A DNA stretch of 59,922 nucleotides. It comes from Thermoleophilia bacterium. GTDB taxonomy: Bacteria; Actinomycetota; Thermoleophilia; Miltoncostaeales; Miltoncostaeaceae. This document shows positions 44,939 through 53,989 of the stretch, one piece after another (positions within the stretch are counted from its first letter, which is position 1; the number at the start of each line of letters is the position of its first letter). The notes beneath the pieces were generated by a model. That model ran no database searches. It saw only the letters and a program-made list of their open reading frames with translations, and had not been told where the DNA came from. Both the position numbers and the translations under genes were made by a program. The stretch spans positions 1-59,922 of the forward strand of contig JADLHW010000160.1 in the NCBI GenBank assembly GCA_020848615.1. The letters run 5' to 3'.

Positions 44939-45970
44939 CTAGAGGATGGTGACCGGGGTGCCGATGTCGAGGAGCTCGAAGAGGCGCTCGGCGTCCCGGA
45001 TGTACATGCGGATGCAGCCGTGGGACGCGCGGGTGCCGATGGAACCGGGCGACGGGGTGCCGTGGACGCCGATCCCCGGCGCCGACAGGCCCATCCAGCG
45101 GGTGCCGAGCGGGTTGCCGGCGCCCGGGGCGACGGGGCCCAGGCCGGCGGCCCAGCGGGAGTCCGGCGGGTACCAGGTCGGGTTCCGCTGCTTGTCGACG
45201 ACGTGGAAGGCCCCGGTGGGCGTGGGGTAGGCGGGCTGCCCGACCGCGACCGGGAACGTCATGATCCCGCTCCTGCGGACGATGGTGAGCCGGAACCGGC
45301 CGCGGTCGATGAACACCGTGGTGGGAACCGTGGGGACGTCCGCCGCGATCCGCGAGAGGGGCAGGGTGAGCGGCGTGCGGTCACCGGACAGGATCGCGTC
45401 GCGGACCCTGGTGAGCGACCGCTGGACGTTCAGCTCCACCCCGGGACGGGAGCGGGTGATCTTCACCTTCCCGCTGCGGGCGGCGTACGCGACGGTCGCG
45501 TTCCTCGGGGACACCCGGAGCTTCCGGGCCCGCCACTCCAGGACCTTCTTCAGCTTGCCGAGCTGGACGCGCTCGGTGAGCGGGATGTCCACCGGGCCCG
45601 GCGGCTGGCTGCGGGCGACGTTCATGGCGCCGGTCACGGCGCGGGAGATGAGGTACGTGTAGCCGGCGTTGTCCGGGGAGATCGGGATCCGGTGCCCCCG
45701 GATGACCACGACCAGCGGGGCGCGCTTGGGCGCGACGACCTCGGTGGCGATCCTCAGCTCCGCGTCGCGCTTGGTGAGGCCGCTCACGTCGACGCCCTCG
45801 ATGCTCACGCCGGATGCGATGAGGCCCGGTGCGGGCGGCACCACCGGGGCGGTCGGGGTCGTCGGGGTGGTGGTGGTGTCCGTCGGTGTCTGCGCGGACG
45901 CCACGGCGGGAACAAGCGCAATCAATGCGGCGCTCCCGACCCCAACCATCACCCTTGACTTGAGCCTCAT
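44939..45970 (-). CDS. L,D-transpeptidase (YkuD) with peptidoglycan-binding domain
   Basis: 343 residues. Signal peptide (about 1-26, ending AVASA), a Thr/Pro linker, a VanW/PG_binding_4-like domain (about 53-215, with GVDVSGLTKRDAELRI), then YkuD from about 220: His303 in GVHGTPS and His317-Gly-Cys319 in ASHGCIRM. It makes 3-3 peptidoglycan cross-links or anchors proteins outside the membrane. AAAGGG lies just before ATG 45970. Confidence 0.94.
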   Translation of the reverse strand: MRLKSRVMVGVGSAALIALVPAVASAQTPTDTTTTPTTPTAPVVPPAPGLIASGVSIEGVDVSGLTKRDAELRIATEVVAPKRAPLVVVIRGHRIPISPDNAGYTYLISRAVTGAMNVARSQPPGPVDIPLTERVQLGKLKKVLEWRARKLRVSPRNATVAYAARSGKVKITRSRPGVELNVQRSLTRVRDAILSGDRTPLTLPLSRIAADVPTVPTTVFIDRGRFRLTIVRRSGIMTFPVAVGQPAYPTPTGAFHVVDKQRNPTWYPPDSRWAAGLGPVAPGAGNPLGTRWMGLSAPGIGVHGTPSPGSIGTRASHGCIRMYIRDAERLFELLDIGTPVTIL

Positions 45971-46062
45971 CTCACACCCTTTCGGCGGTTCGGGACCGCC
46001 GTTGGCAACCGGGAACCGGGTGATCGTATTGAGCCGGACGGGCGTCCGCCCCGGCGACGGCC

Positions 46063-46848
46063 TCAGGAGACGTCGCTGCGCAGGAGCGCGCCCGTGCGCT
46101 CGTGGCGGGCGATCACCACGTCCCCGGCGGGTCCCGGCAGGCGCGGGCGCACCAGGCGCACGGCCAGGCGGCCGTCGGCGCCGACGGCGACCGACGCCAC
46201 GGCGGCCAGCGCGATGGGCCCGAACACGCCCACCAGCTGCAGGTCCGCGGCGGGCAGGCGGTGGTCGCGCAGCACCCGGCCCCAGTCGCGCGCGAGGCGC
46301 TCGCGGTCGATGAGGCCCCAGTCCACACGCGTGCGGTGCGCCAGCAGCAGGGGGCCGTCCGGGCGCGGGCGGGCGCCCAGCGCCGTGAGCGGTGGCAGCG
46401 GCGCCACGCGGCCGGGCACGGCGCCGCCGAGCGGCGCGTGGGCGGCGCGCGCGGCGGCCGCGCACGGCGCGACCGGGCTCACCGCGACGGGCGGGAACGT
46501 GGCCCCTCCGCGGTGGACGCGCAGCACCGCGGCCAGTGACCCCTCCCGGACCACCGGCGCATCCGCCCGCACGGCGGCGCCGCGCGCCGGCCCGGGTTCC
46601 ATGAGGGTGGCGAGTCCCCGTCCCTCGGTGGCGGGCACCTCCACGGACCCCCCGCGGGTGACGGCCGCGGGCTCCGGCACGCGGCCCGCCGCCGCCGCGA
46701 TGCCGAGACCCAGCGGCTCGGCGTGGGCGACGCACAGGCCGGGGGCGTGGGTCCCGGCCGACGGCGGGGCGACCTCCCGCGTGGACGGGGTGCCGCCGAG
46801 CTTCGCGAGGACCCGCCGGAGCTCCTCGGCGACGGTGCGCCGGGCCAT
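46063..46848 (-). CDS. Unknown protein at the end of the flagellar-side operon
   Basis: 261 residues, alanine/proline/arginine-rich, no signal, no membrane helix. The last 80 residues (VDWGLIDRERLARDWGRVLRDH...) look globular; the first 150 look repetitive and low in charge. 9 nt after the 46858-47403 gene. No family recognised. Confidence 0.7.
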   Translation of the reverse strand: MARRTVAEELRRVLAKLGGTPSTREVAPPSAGTHAPGLCVAHAEPLGLGIAAAAGRVPEPAAVTRGGSVEVPATEGRGLATLMEPGPARGAAVRADAPVVREGSLAAVLRVHRGGATFPPVAVSPVAPCAAAARAAHAPLGGAVPGRVAPLPPLTALGARPRPDGPLLLAHRTRVDWGLIDRERLARDWGRVLRDHRLPAADLQLVGVFGPIALAAVASVAVGADGRLAVRLVRPRLPGPAGDVVIARHERTGALLRSDVS

Positions 46849-46857
46849 CGGGCCGGG

Positions 46858-47403
46858 CTAGACGCTCTCGCCGGCGGCGATGAGCTCCAGCGCCGCCCGC
46901 ACGCGGTCCGCCGGCTCCAGCGGGTCCATGCGCGACCCCAGGGCGACCAGCGCGGCGGTGACCTCCGCGGTGCGGGCGGGGTCGGCGACGCTGATGCGCA
47001 CGGGGTTCGCGCCCTCGGTGACCTGCACCAGGGTCTCACCGGGCGTGTCGGTGCGGGTGGTGCCGGCCTCGCCGAGCGGCGGGACCCGCGAGGGGCCGAT
47101 GACCGCGACGGGGCACTCCGCCTCGATCGCGTCCAGCAGGGACTCGTCCTCCACCAGCAGCACCGTGGGCGGTTCGCTCGCCGCCTTCAGCAGGGTCGCG
47201 GCGACGACGTCGGCGCGCAGGTAGCGGTCGAGCGCGCCGCCGTACAGGGCCCGCTGCAGCCGGGTCGGGGTGATGGGGTCGGTGTAGCGGAAGTCGACCG
47301 GCAGGCCGCTCTCGTCGGTGAGCATGAGGCCGCCCACGTACGTGCCGTCGTCATCCCCGTGCACCACCAGGTACGCGGGACGTGCCCCGGAGCGTCCGTT
47401 CAT
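46858..47403 (-). CDS. Unknown cytoplasmic protein, flagellar-side operon
   Basis: 181 residues. An alpha/beta protein opening YLVVHGDDDGTYVGGLMLTD; the centre VLLVEDESLLDAIEAECPVAVIG could be a Rossmann-like strand-helix pair. No cysteines needed for metal binding. The ATG shares a base with the previous stop (TGATG). Not recognised. Confidence 0.75.
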   Translation of the reverse strand: MNGRSGARPAYLVVHGDDDGTYVGGLMLTDESGLPVDFRYTDPITPTRLQRALYGGALDRYLRADVVAATLLKAASEPPTVLLVEDESLLDAIEAECPVAVIGPSRVPPLGEAGTTRTDTPGETLVQVTEGANPVRISVADPARTAEVTAALVALGSRMDPLEPADRVRAALELIAAGESV

Positions 47404-47660
47404 CAGGCGAACGCGTCCAGCCGGCGGCCGGCGTTTCCGGACGGGTCGGGAGCCCCGCCGGGCCGGGCCGCCTCCGGGCGCCGGCGCTGCGGGTCACGCG
47501 TGTCCTCCCCCTCGTCCTCCGGCTTGGCGTCCGAACCGTCGACCTGCCTGCCGCGGGAGTGGTCCGGCAGCGGCCGGGCCCGCTCGGACTGCCCGATCCC
47601 GACGGTGGAGGCGTCGAACGCCGGGAACCACCGGGGGCCGCCGATCGTGAGACTCGACAT
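47403..47660 (-). CDS. Small disordered unknown protein
   Basis: 85 residues from ATG 47660 (a GTG at 47663 is in frame). After SSLTIGGPRWFPAFD the sequence is rich in D, E, R, P and G and looks disordered. The conserved-looking N-terminus could be a docking peptide. Coupled to the 181-residue gene. Confidence 0.6.
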   Translation of the reverse strand: MSSLTIGGPRWFPAFDASTVGIGQSERARPLPDHSRGRQVDGSDAKPEDEGEDTRDPQRRRPEAARPGGAPDPSGNAGRRLDAFA

Positions 47661-47686
47661 CACACCTCACCCCTTCCGCTGGACGT

Positions 47687-48019
47687 TCACGGGTTCCCCT
47701 CCGCGGCGGAGGGCTCGTCGTCCGACGCCGCGAACTCCGTGGCGGCGGCGTACCGCTCGTTCTGCCGGTGCACCGCGGTGCGCATGAGCGCCTGGATGAC
47801 CATCAGCGCGCACCACCAGCACACCAGCGACATCGCGAAGGCGCCGATCACGCCGCGCAGGAGCGCGTCGGAGGTGGGCAGGCCCTCCCCCCGCGAGATC
47901 CAGAACGCGACGCCGAAGCCCAGCAGCAGGCCGATGCCGCGGGCACGCTGGGTCCACAGGCCCACCGCCCCCGTGTCGCCGCCCTTGGCGGTCTTCGGTG
48001 CCTTCGCCTCCTTGGCCAT
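47687..48019 (-). CDS. Two-helix membrane protein, flagellar-side operon
   Basis: 110 residues. Basic N-terminus (AKEAKAPKTAK), helices at about 25-42 and 54-79 and an acidic tail. 3 nt after the PilZ gene. No family recognised; could be a small integral membrane partner of the export or motor proteins. Confidence 0.75.
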   Translation of the reverse strand: MAKEAKAPKTAKGGDTGAVGLWTQRARGIGLLLGFGVAFWISRGEGLPTSDALLRGVIGAFAMSLVCWWCALMVIQALMRTAVHRQNERYAAATEFAASDDEPSAAEGNP

Positions 48020-48022
48020 CGC

Positions 48023-48712
48023 CTACTCCATCCCGCTCGCACGGCGGCGGAGCACCCGCTGGCGCTCGAACAGGAACTTCACGAGCCGGGACTCCGACTC
48101 ACGGTCGATGTCCGGGAACGTGAGGGCCGCCCGGTACGGCCGGGCGGACTGCTCCTCACGGTCGACGCGGACGACCGTCGCCACGACCTCCACGTCGCCG
48201 CCGTCACCACCGCAGTGGATGACCAGGCGCGCCCTGCTGCCGACGTCGACGGGGTCGCTCAGGCGCACGAGCACCCCGCTGGCCGACAGGTCCTCGGTGA
48301 CCCCGGACTCCAGGATCTCGGGGGCCTCCGCGCCCTCGGGGGCGCCGTCGGGCAGGAGCCGGGCGATGAGCTGCACGGGCACGCGCACGGCGGACCGGCG
48401 CTGCATCCGGTCGACGGACCGGACCTGGAGCCACAGGCCGGGGGCGTCGTCCGGCTCGGCGGTGACGGTGACCACGCGGGCCTCGCACGGCACCTCGCCG
48501 GCGGGGTACGTGATCGCCAGGTCGCGGCCCGGCGCGAGCGTCACGGCCTCCCCGCCCAGGCGCGGCGGCTCCAGCCGGACGCGGTCGCCGCGGATCTCAC
48601 CGACGATGGTGCCGAGCGGACCCATGGGGAGGTCCTCCAGCCACACCTCGGTGCCGGGCAGCGGCAGCGGGCCGGGGTCGCCCGCCTCACGTCGTGCGAG
48701 GAAGAGGGTCAC
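48023..48712 (-). CDS. PilZ-domain protein (YcgR/motility type)
   Basis: 229 residues from GTG 48712 (GTGA overlap with flhF). N-terminal YcgR-like beta domain (1-98), then PilZ with RRSAVR (105-110, matching RxxxR) and DLSASG (141-146, matching DxSxxG), the two motifs that bind cyclic di-GMP. Likely slows or reprograms flagellar rotation, since it sits in the flagellar operon. Confidence 0.88.
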   Translation of the reverse strand: MTLFLARREAGDPGPLPLPGTEVWLEDLPMGPLGTIVGEIRGDRVRLEPPRLGGEAVTLAPGRDLAITYPAGEVPCEARVVTVTAEPDDAPGLWLQVRSVDRMQRRSAVRVPVQLIARLLPDGAPEGAEAPEILESGVTEDLSASGVLVRLSDPVDVGSRARLVIHCGGDGGDVEVVATVVRVDREEQSARPYRAALTFPDIDRESESRLVKFLFERQRVLRRRASGME

Positions 48713-50499
48713 GGCAGCAGCAGCTCCGCCACCCGCACGGGGTCGGCGGGCGACAGGTCGCCGGGCACGCCCGGGCCGTCGGCGAGGAACGCCAACGGCT
48801 TGGCCATGCGCAGCGGCACGTTGACGAGGTTGCCGAGGAACCGTGTCTCGTCGAGCTTGGTGAGGGTGAGGCGGTTCACGCCGGCGAGCCGGAAGCGGCG
48901 GGACACGTCCCCGAGGTCCGCCAGGTGCACGGCGACCGGGAGGACCAGGTGGACCTCCTCCGCCTTGCACGGGGTGAGCAGGCGCCCCAGCTCCTCCATG
49001 TCCCCCAGGTTCTTGTGGGACCGGCCCGGGGTGTCCACGAGGATCGCGTCGTGCCCGGCGAGCTCCGCCCGGGCCTGCGCAACGGCGTCGCCGTCCTCGG
49101 CGATCGCCAGGGCCAGGCCGAGGCGCTGGGTGACGGCCTCCAGGGTGGGGTCGGGGCTGCCGCCGGCGCAGATCACCGCGACGGACTGCCCGGCGGCGTG
49201 CAGGCGCCATGCGAGCTTGCTCACCACGGTGCTCTTGCCGACGCCGCTCTGGCCGACGAACGCGAGCATGTGGCCGGCCGGCCGGCCCTTCCACTCCCGC
49301 GGGACGGGCAGGCGCGACGCGAACCAGCCGCGCACGGAGTCGCGCAGGGCGTCGCCGTCGCTGAACGGCAGGCAGGTGCGGGCGAACCCGTCGAGGAACG
49401 GGTCGAGGTACCGGGCGTCGACGCCGGCGCCCAGCAGCTCGCCGCGGACGGCCTCCAGGGCCTTCGCGGGGCCGGCGGCCGGCTCGGCGGCCGACACCAC
49501 GACCTGCCGGGACCCGGCGCGGGCGGGAGCCGGGGCGATGGGCTCCTCGGCGATCGCGACGGCCTCGTCCTCCATCGCGGGGAGGTCCTCGAGGTCCTCC
49601 TCGTCGTCCTCGATGGCCGGCGGGGGCGGCGGCGCGGCGGCGCGGCGCGGCGCGGCGCGGCGGGACGGGGCGGGCGCGGCCTCGGCTCGGCGCCGCGGCG
49701 GCGCGGCGGGCCCCGGCTCCTCGTCGAGGTCGTCGAGGTACGCCTCGTCCGCCTGGGGGGCGTACGCGGCGGGCGCCTCGAACCGGGCGGCGACCTGCTC
49801 GGCGTACTCCGCGGGGGATGCGGCGGCGCGCGGCAGGGACGGCCGCGCGGTCTCGACGCGCTCCCACACGGGCAGGGCGACGGCCGGGTCGTCGGCGTCC
49901 GGCACCACGTTCATGCCGCCGGCGGTGCGCGCCGCGGGGCGGGTCGCGGGGATGAACTGCGGCGGGTCCGGGAGACCGGTGGCGGTGCGGGCCGGCGGCT
50001 CGGCGACCGCGCTCTGCTCCTCGCGGGCGGCGCGCGCCTGGCGCATCGCGTCGCGGGCGGCATCGATGATCGCCTGCGTGCGCTCCGGGCCGCCGGGCGC
50101 GAAGGGACGGTCCTCCGGCTCCGCGGCCTGGGCGTTGCGGGCGTAGACGCCGGCGGGCGACGCGGCCGGGCCGTCGTACATGCGGGGGTCGGTCTCCGCC
50201 TCGGTGGCCGCCGACATGCGGTGCTGCAGGTGACGGGCGAACGGGTTCGGGAGGTCGTCCTCGTCGTCGTGGACGTCGAGCACGGCCCGGGCGGCGGCCC
50301 GGTTGAGCTGCTCGCGGCCGGCCTCGTCCTCGACTCCCTCGGCGGCGGTGACCTCGATCATCTCCCGGCCGAAGAAGCCGCCGATCCCGCCGCGCACGAT
50401 GCGGCGGGTCTGGATGATCACGGCGTCGTCGCCGAGCTCCGCGCGGATCTGCTTGAGGATCTCATCGACGGAGGATCCGGTGAACTGCTTGATCTGCAT
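48709..50499 (-). CDS. flhF: Flagellar SRP-like GTPase FlhF, long acidic linker
   Basis: 596 residues, longer than most FlhF. B domain at 1-70 (MQIKQFTGSSVDEILKQIR), a low-complexity acidic/proline/arginine linker (about 75-330), N domain and G domain with P-loop FVGQSGVGKST near 412, DTPGRSHKN and TKLDE. It helps place the first flagellar parts. No flhG/MinD-like gene follows; a PilZ gene takes that place. Confidence 0.94.
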   Translation of the reverse strand: MQIKQFTGSSVDEILKQIRAELGDDAVIIQTRRIVRGGIGGFFGREMIEVTAAEGVEDEAGREQLNRAAARAVLDVHDDEDDLPNPFARHLQHRMSAATEAETDPRMYDGPAASPAGVYARNAQAAEPEDRPFAPGGPERTQAIIDAARDAMRQARAAREEQSAVAEPPARTATGLPDPPQFIPATRPAARTAGGMNVVPDADDPAVALPVWERVETARPSLPRAAASPAEYAEQVAARFEAPAAYAPQADEAYLDDLDEEPGPAAPPRRRAEAAPAPSRRAAPRRAAAPPPPPAIEDDEEDLEDLPAMEDEAVAIAEEPIAPAPARAGSRQVVVSAAEPAAGPAKALEAVRGELLGAGVDARYLDPFLDGFARTCLPFSDGDALRDSVRGWFASRLPVPREWKGRPAGHMLAFVGQSGVGKSTVVSKLAWRLHAAGQSVAVICAGGSPDPTLEAVTQRLGLALAIAEDGDAVAQARAELAGHDAILVDTPGRSHKNLGDMEELGRLLTPCKAEEVHLVLPVAVHLADLGDVSRRFRLAGVNRLTLTKLDETRFLGNLVNVPLRMAKPLAFLADGPGVPGDLSPADPVRVAELLLP

Positions 50500-50517
50500 C
50501 GGTCAGCTCGCTCCTTG

Positions 50518-52617
50518 TCAGGCGACGCGTGCCATCCCGACGGGCTCGACTCGCACGTCGGGGAGGATCTCGTTGTAGGAGAGGACGGTCAGGTTGGGCA
50601 GGGCGTGGACGGTGAGTGCCTTCAGGTGCCGGCGGGTCGCGGCGCTGCACAGCACCACCGGCGGGGCGCCGATGGCCTGGGCGGCCTCGGCCTGCTGGGA
50701 CAGGACCTCCAGCAGCTCGCCGAGCCGGTGGGGGTCCATGGACGGGTGGGCGCCGTCCTCGGTGCGGGTGACGGACTCCGCGATCTCGCGGTCCAGGTCC
50801 GGGTCGAGCGTGATGGCGCGCAGGGTGCCGCGCTCGTCGAGGTACCGGCCGCAGATGACCCGGGCGAGGGCCTGGCGGCAGTACTCCGCGAGGATCCCGA
50901 CGTCCTTGGTGATCTTCGCCTTGTCGCCGAGGGTCTCCAGGATCGAGACCAGGTCGCGGATCGACACGCCCTCGGCGAGCAGGTGCTGCAGGACGCGCTG
51001 CACCTCGCCGACCGACAGGTGGTCGGGCACGAGCTCGTCGACGGCGGCGGGGTAGCGCTCCTTGAGCTGGTCGAGGAGTGCCCGCGTGTCCTGGCGGGAC
51101 AGCAGCTCGTCGGCGTCGCGGCGGATGATCTCCGACAGGTGCGTGACGACCAGGGAGGTGGCGTCCACGACCGTGTAGCCGCTGATCTCCGCCTGGCCGC
51201 GCTGGCTGTCGCTGATCCACACCGCCGGGAGCCCGAACGCCGGCTCGGTGGTGGGGATGCCGTCCAGGTGCGCGTCGGCGGTGCCGGGGTTCATGGCGAG
51301 CAGCTGGCCGGGCATGAGGGCCCAGCGCGCCACCTCGACGCCCCGGATCTTGATGGCGTACTCGTGCGAGCTCAGCTGGATGTTGTCCCGGATGCGGATC
51401 GGCGCGAGCGACAGCCCGAGCTCGGTCGCGGTCTGGCGGCGCACCATCGCGACGCGGCCCAGCAGGTCGCCGCCCTCGTCCTTGTCCACCAGCGGGATGA
51501 GGCCGTAGCCGATCTCCAGCTCCAGCGGGTCCAGGGGCAGCAGCTGCGCGACGTTCTCGGGCTCCGACGGCCGGGTGGCGAGCGCCGCGGACTCCTCGTC
51601 CTTGGCGGCCTCCGCCTCGGCCTCGTGACCCCGCTTGAGGATGAGGGACAGGGCGATCACGGACCCGCCGATCACGAAGAACGGCAGCGTCGGGAGCCCC
51701 GGCACCAGGCCCATCGTGGTCACCACGACACCGGTGATCATCAGGGCGCGCGGCTGGGCGGTGAGCTGCTTGGTGAGGTCCTTGCCCAGGTCCGACTCGC
51801 CCGCGGCACGGGTGACGATGATGCCGGTGGCGGTGGAGATGAGCAGCGCCGGGATCTGGTTCACCAGGCCCTCGCCGACGGTGAGCAGCGAGAAGTGCTG
51901 GATCGCCTCGGAGACGCCCATGCCCTGCTGGAGCACGCCGACCGCCATGCCGCCCACCAGGTTGATGAACACGATGAGCACGGCGGCGATCGCGTCGCCC
52001 TTCACGAACTTGGACGCACCGTCCATCGCGCCGTAGAAGTCCGCCTCCTTGGAGATGGCGGCGCGGCGCTTCTGGGCCTCCTCGTCGGTGATCACGCCGG
52101 CGTTCAGGTCGGCGTCGATCGCCATCTGCTTGCCCGGCATCGCGTCGAGGGTGAACCTGGCGGCGACCTCGGCGACGCGTCCCGCACCGTTCGTGATGAC
52201 CACGAATTGGATGACGATGAGGATCGCGAACACGATGAGGCCGACGACGATGTTGCCGCCCACCACGAACTCGCCGAACGCGGCGATGACCTCACCGGCG
52301 TCGCCGTGCAGCAGGATGAGCCTGGTGCTCGAGATGTTCAGCGCCAGGCGGAAGAGGGTCGCGACGAGCAGCAGGCTCGGGAAGATCGAGAACTGCAGCG
52401 GCTCGGTGGTGTAGATCGTCGCGAGGACCACCGAGAGCGCCATCGAGATGTTGAACGTGAGCATCACGTCCAGCAGCGCCTTCGGCATCGGGATGATCAT
52501 CATCCCGACGATCGCGACGATCGCGAGGGCGATCATCACGTCGCCGTAACCGGTGACCCGGTCCATGACGTTCATGCCCCGGTTGCCGGGCGCGACCGTG
52601 GTGGCGTCCGTGCTCAT
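50518..52617 (-). CDS. flhA: Flagellar export gate protein FlhA
   Basis: 699 residues. Eight membrane helices in the first about 330 residues, including the conserved cytoplasmic FHIPEP loop between helices 4 and 5, then a C-terminal chaperone-docking domain (VDATSLVVTHLSEIIRRDADELLSRQDT). It starts 13 nt after the flhB stop. Full length, no disruption. Confidence 0.96.
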   Translation of the reverse strand: MSTDATTVAPGNRGMNVMDRVTGYGDVMIALAIVAIVGMMIIPMPKALLDVMLTFNISMALSVVLATIYTTEPLQFSIFPSLLLVATLFRLALNISSTRLILLHGDAGEVIAAFGEFVVGGNIVVGLIVFAILIVIQFVVITNGAGRVAEVAARFTLDAMPGKQMAIDADLNAGVITDEEAQKRRAAISKEADFYGAMDGASKFVKGDAIAAVLIVFINLVGGMAVGVLQQGMGVSEAIQHFSLLTVGEGLVNQIPALLISTATGIIVTRAAGESDLGKDLTKQLTAQPRALMITGVVVTTMGLVPGLPTLPFFVIGGSVIALSLILKRGHEAEAEAAKDEESAALATRPSEPENVAQLLPLDPLELEIGYGLIPLVDKDEGGDLLGRVAMVRRQTATELGLSLAPIRIRDNIQLSSHEYAIKIRGVEVARWALMPGQLLAMNPGTADAHLDGIPTTEPAFGLPAVWISDSQRGQAEISGYTVVDATSLVVTHLSEIIRRDADELLSRQDTRALLDQLKERYPAAVDELVPDHLSVGEVQRVLQHLLAEGVSIRDLVSILETLGDKAKITKDVGILAEYCRQALARVICGRYLDERGTLRAITLDPDLDREIAESVTRTEDGAHPSMDPHRLGELLEVLSQQAEAAQAIGAPPVVLCSAATRRHLKALTVHALPNLTVLSYNEILPDVRVEPVGMARVA

Positions 52618-52630
52618 TCAGCGATCTCCG

Positions 52631-53695
52631 TCACGCGACGGCCGGCTCGCGGCCGGCGACGCGGTAGACGTGGGCGAGGATCTCGGCGACGGCCGCGAAC
52701 GCCTCGGCGGGGATGAACTGCCCCACCTCCACGGCGGAGTACAGGGACCGGGCGAGCGGCGGGTCCTCCATCACGGTGACCCCGTGCTCGGCGGCGACCG
52801 CGCGGATGCGCAACGCGACCTGGTCGGCGCCCTTTGCCACCACGACGGGGGCGGGCAGGTTGCGCCGGTACTTCAGGGCGACGGCGTAGTGCGTGGGGTT
52901 CGTGATCACCACGTCCGCGTCGGGGACGGCGGACATCATGCGGCGCACCGCCATCTCACGCTGCCGGCGCTTCATCTGCGCCTTCACCTCGGGGGCGATG
53001 TCGCCCTCCTTGGCCTCGCGCTTCACCTCGTCCTTGCTCATCCGCATGTCGCGCTCGTGCTGCCAGCGCTCGTAGACGACGTCGGCGATCGCCAGGACGA
53101 TGTACGCCCCGGCGACGGAGAAGCCGAGCTTCATCACGATGCCGGAGACCACCCCGAGCGACGCCTGCGGGTCCGAGCCGGTGAGGCCCAGGAGCGTGTC
53201 GAGCTGGCCGCGCAGCGACCACCACGTCACGGTCGCGACGATCCCGATCTTCAGGAGGTCCTTCACCAGGTGCGCGACCGACCGGATGGAGAACAGGCGC
53301 TTCGCCCCGGTGAGCGGGTTGATCGCCGAGAACCGCGGGGCGATGACCTTCGGGAAGAACCCGGGCCGCACCTGAAGGGCCGACATGAGCACGCCCACCA
53401 CGACGCCGCCCAGCGCGAACGGGGCGGTGAGCTGCAGCGCCTTCATCCCCGTGTCCATGAGCATCTGGAAGCCGGTGCCCGGGTTGATCTCCCCCGTCTC
53501 ACCCGCGCTCCCCAGGAAGCCGGTCATGATGTCCGCGAAGCTGGTGAGCATCGACCCGCCGAACGCGGCGAGCAGCATGAACAGCGCGAGGAGTCCCACG
53601 GCAGTATTCAGCTCCGTCGAGCGCGCCACCTGTCCCCGGGACCGCGCCTCGTCCCGGCGTTTCGGTGTTGCTTTCTCTGTGCGGTCGTCGGCCAT
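52631..53695 (-). CDS. flhB: Flagellar export switch protein FlhB
   Basis: 354 residues. Four membrane helices, then the cytoplasmic domain with the self-cleavage motif NPTH at about 266-269 (VVITNPTHYAVALKY), which switches export from rod/hook to filament proteins. fliP, fliQ and fliR, usually just upstream, are not in the window; a Fic gene stands there instead. Confidence 0.96.
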   Translation of the reverse strand: MADDRTEKATPKRRDEARSRGQVARSTELNTAVGLLALFMLLAAFGGSMLTSFADIMTGFLGSAGETGEINPGTGFQMLMDTGMKALQLTAPFALGGVVVGVLMSALQVRPGFFPKVIAPRFSAINPLTGAKRLFSIRSVAHLVKDLLKIGIVATVTWWSLRGQLDTLLGLTGSDPQASLGVVSGIVMKLGFSVAGAYIVLAIADVVYERWQHERDMRMSKDEVKREAKEGDIAPEVKAQMKRRQREMAVRRMMSAVPDADVVITNPTHYAVALKYRRNLPAPVVVAKGADQVALRIRAVAAEHGVTVMEDPPLARSLYSAVEVGQFIPAEAFAAVAEILAHVYRVAGREPAVA

Positions 53696-53989
53696 GGAGC
53701 CGGGTCCGGCGCTCCGGGTTCAGCCCTCCATGGCGGTCAACGCAGCGCAGCCGGCGGTCCGTCCGGGACCTGGGGGTGCGGTGACCGGCCCCGGATGGGG
53801 TCCGATCACGTCCCCCTCATCGGCGGCGGCGGCGAGGAGTTGAGCGGAGGCGACCCGGTCGGGGCCGTTCCAGCGCGTGGGGCGCATCGACGTGGAGTCG
53901 GACGGTCCCAGCTCGTCGTCGCTCCGGTCGACGTCCTGGTCCATTCCAGCGGACCGGCCGACCGACGCGCCGAACCGATGGATCCAGGC
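53696..53989. other. 294-nt gap between the Fic gene and flhB
   Basis: No convincing gene. An open frame of 74 codons at 53720-53944 (minus) has no recognisable features. This is the boundary of the accessory segment and should hold the flhB promoter, which could not be picked out. Confidence 0.4.

Noticed and set aside
49600-49720. Repetitive GC-rich stretch in flhF
   Set aside because: It encodes a low-complexity acidic/alanine-rich linker of FlhF, not a DNA repeat element.
48694-52716. Plus-strand open frame of 1340 codons
   Set aside because: It is antisense to flhF and flhA; rich in R, D, H and G with no domain.
53720-53944. 74-codon minus-strand frame upstream of flhB
   Set aside because: No ribosome-binding site and no recognisable features; more likely part of the promoter region.
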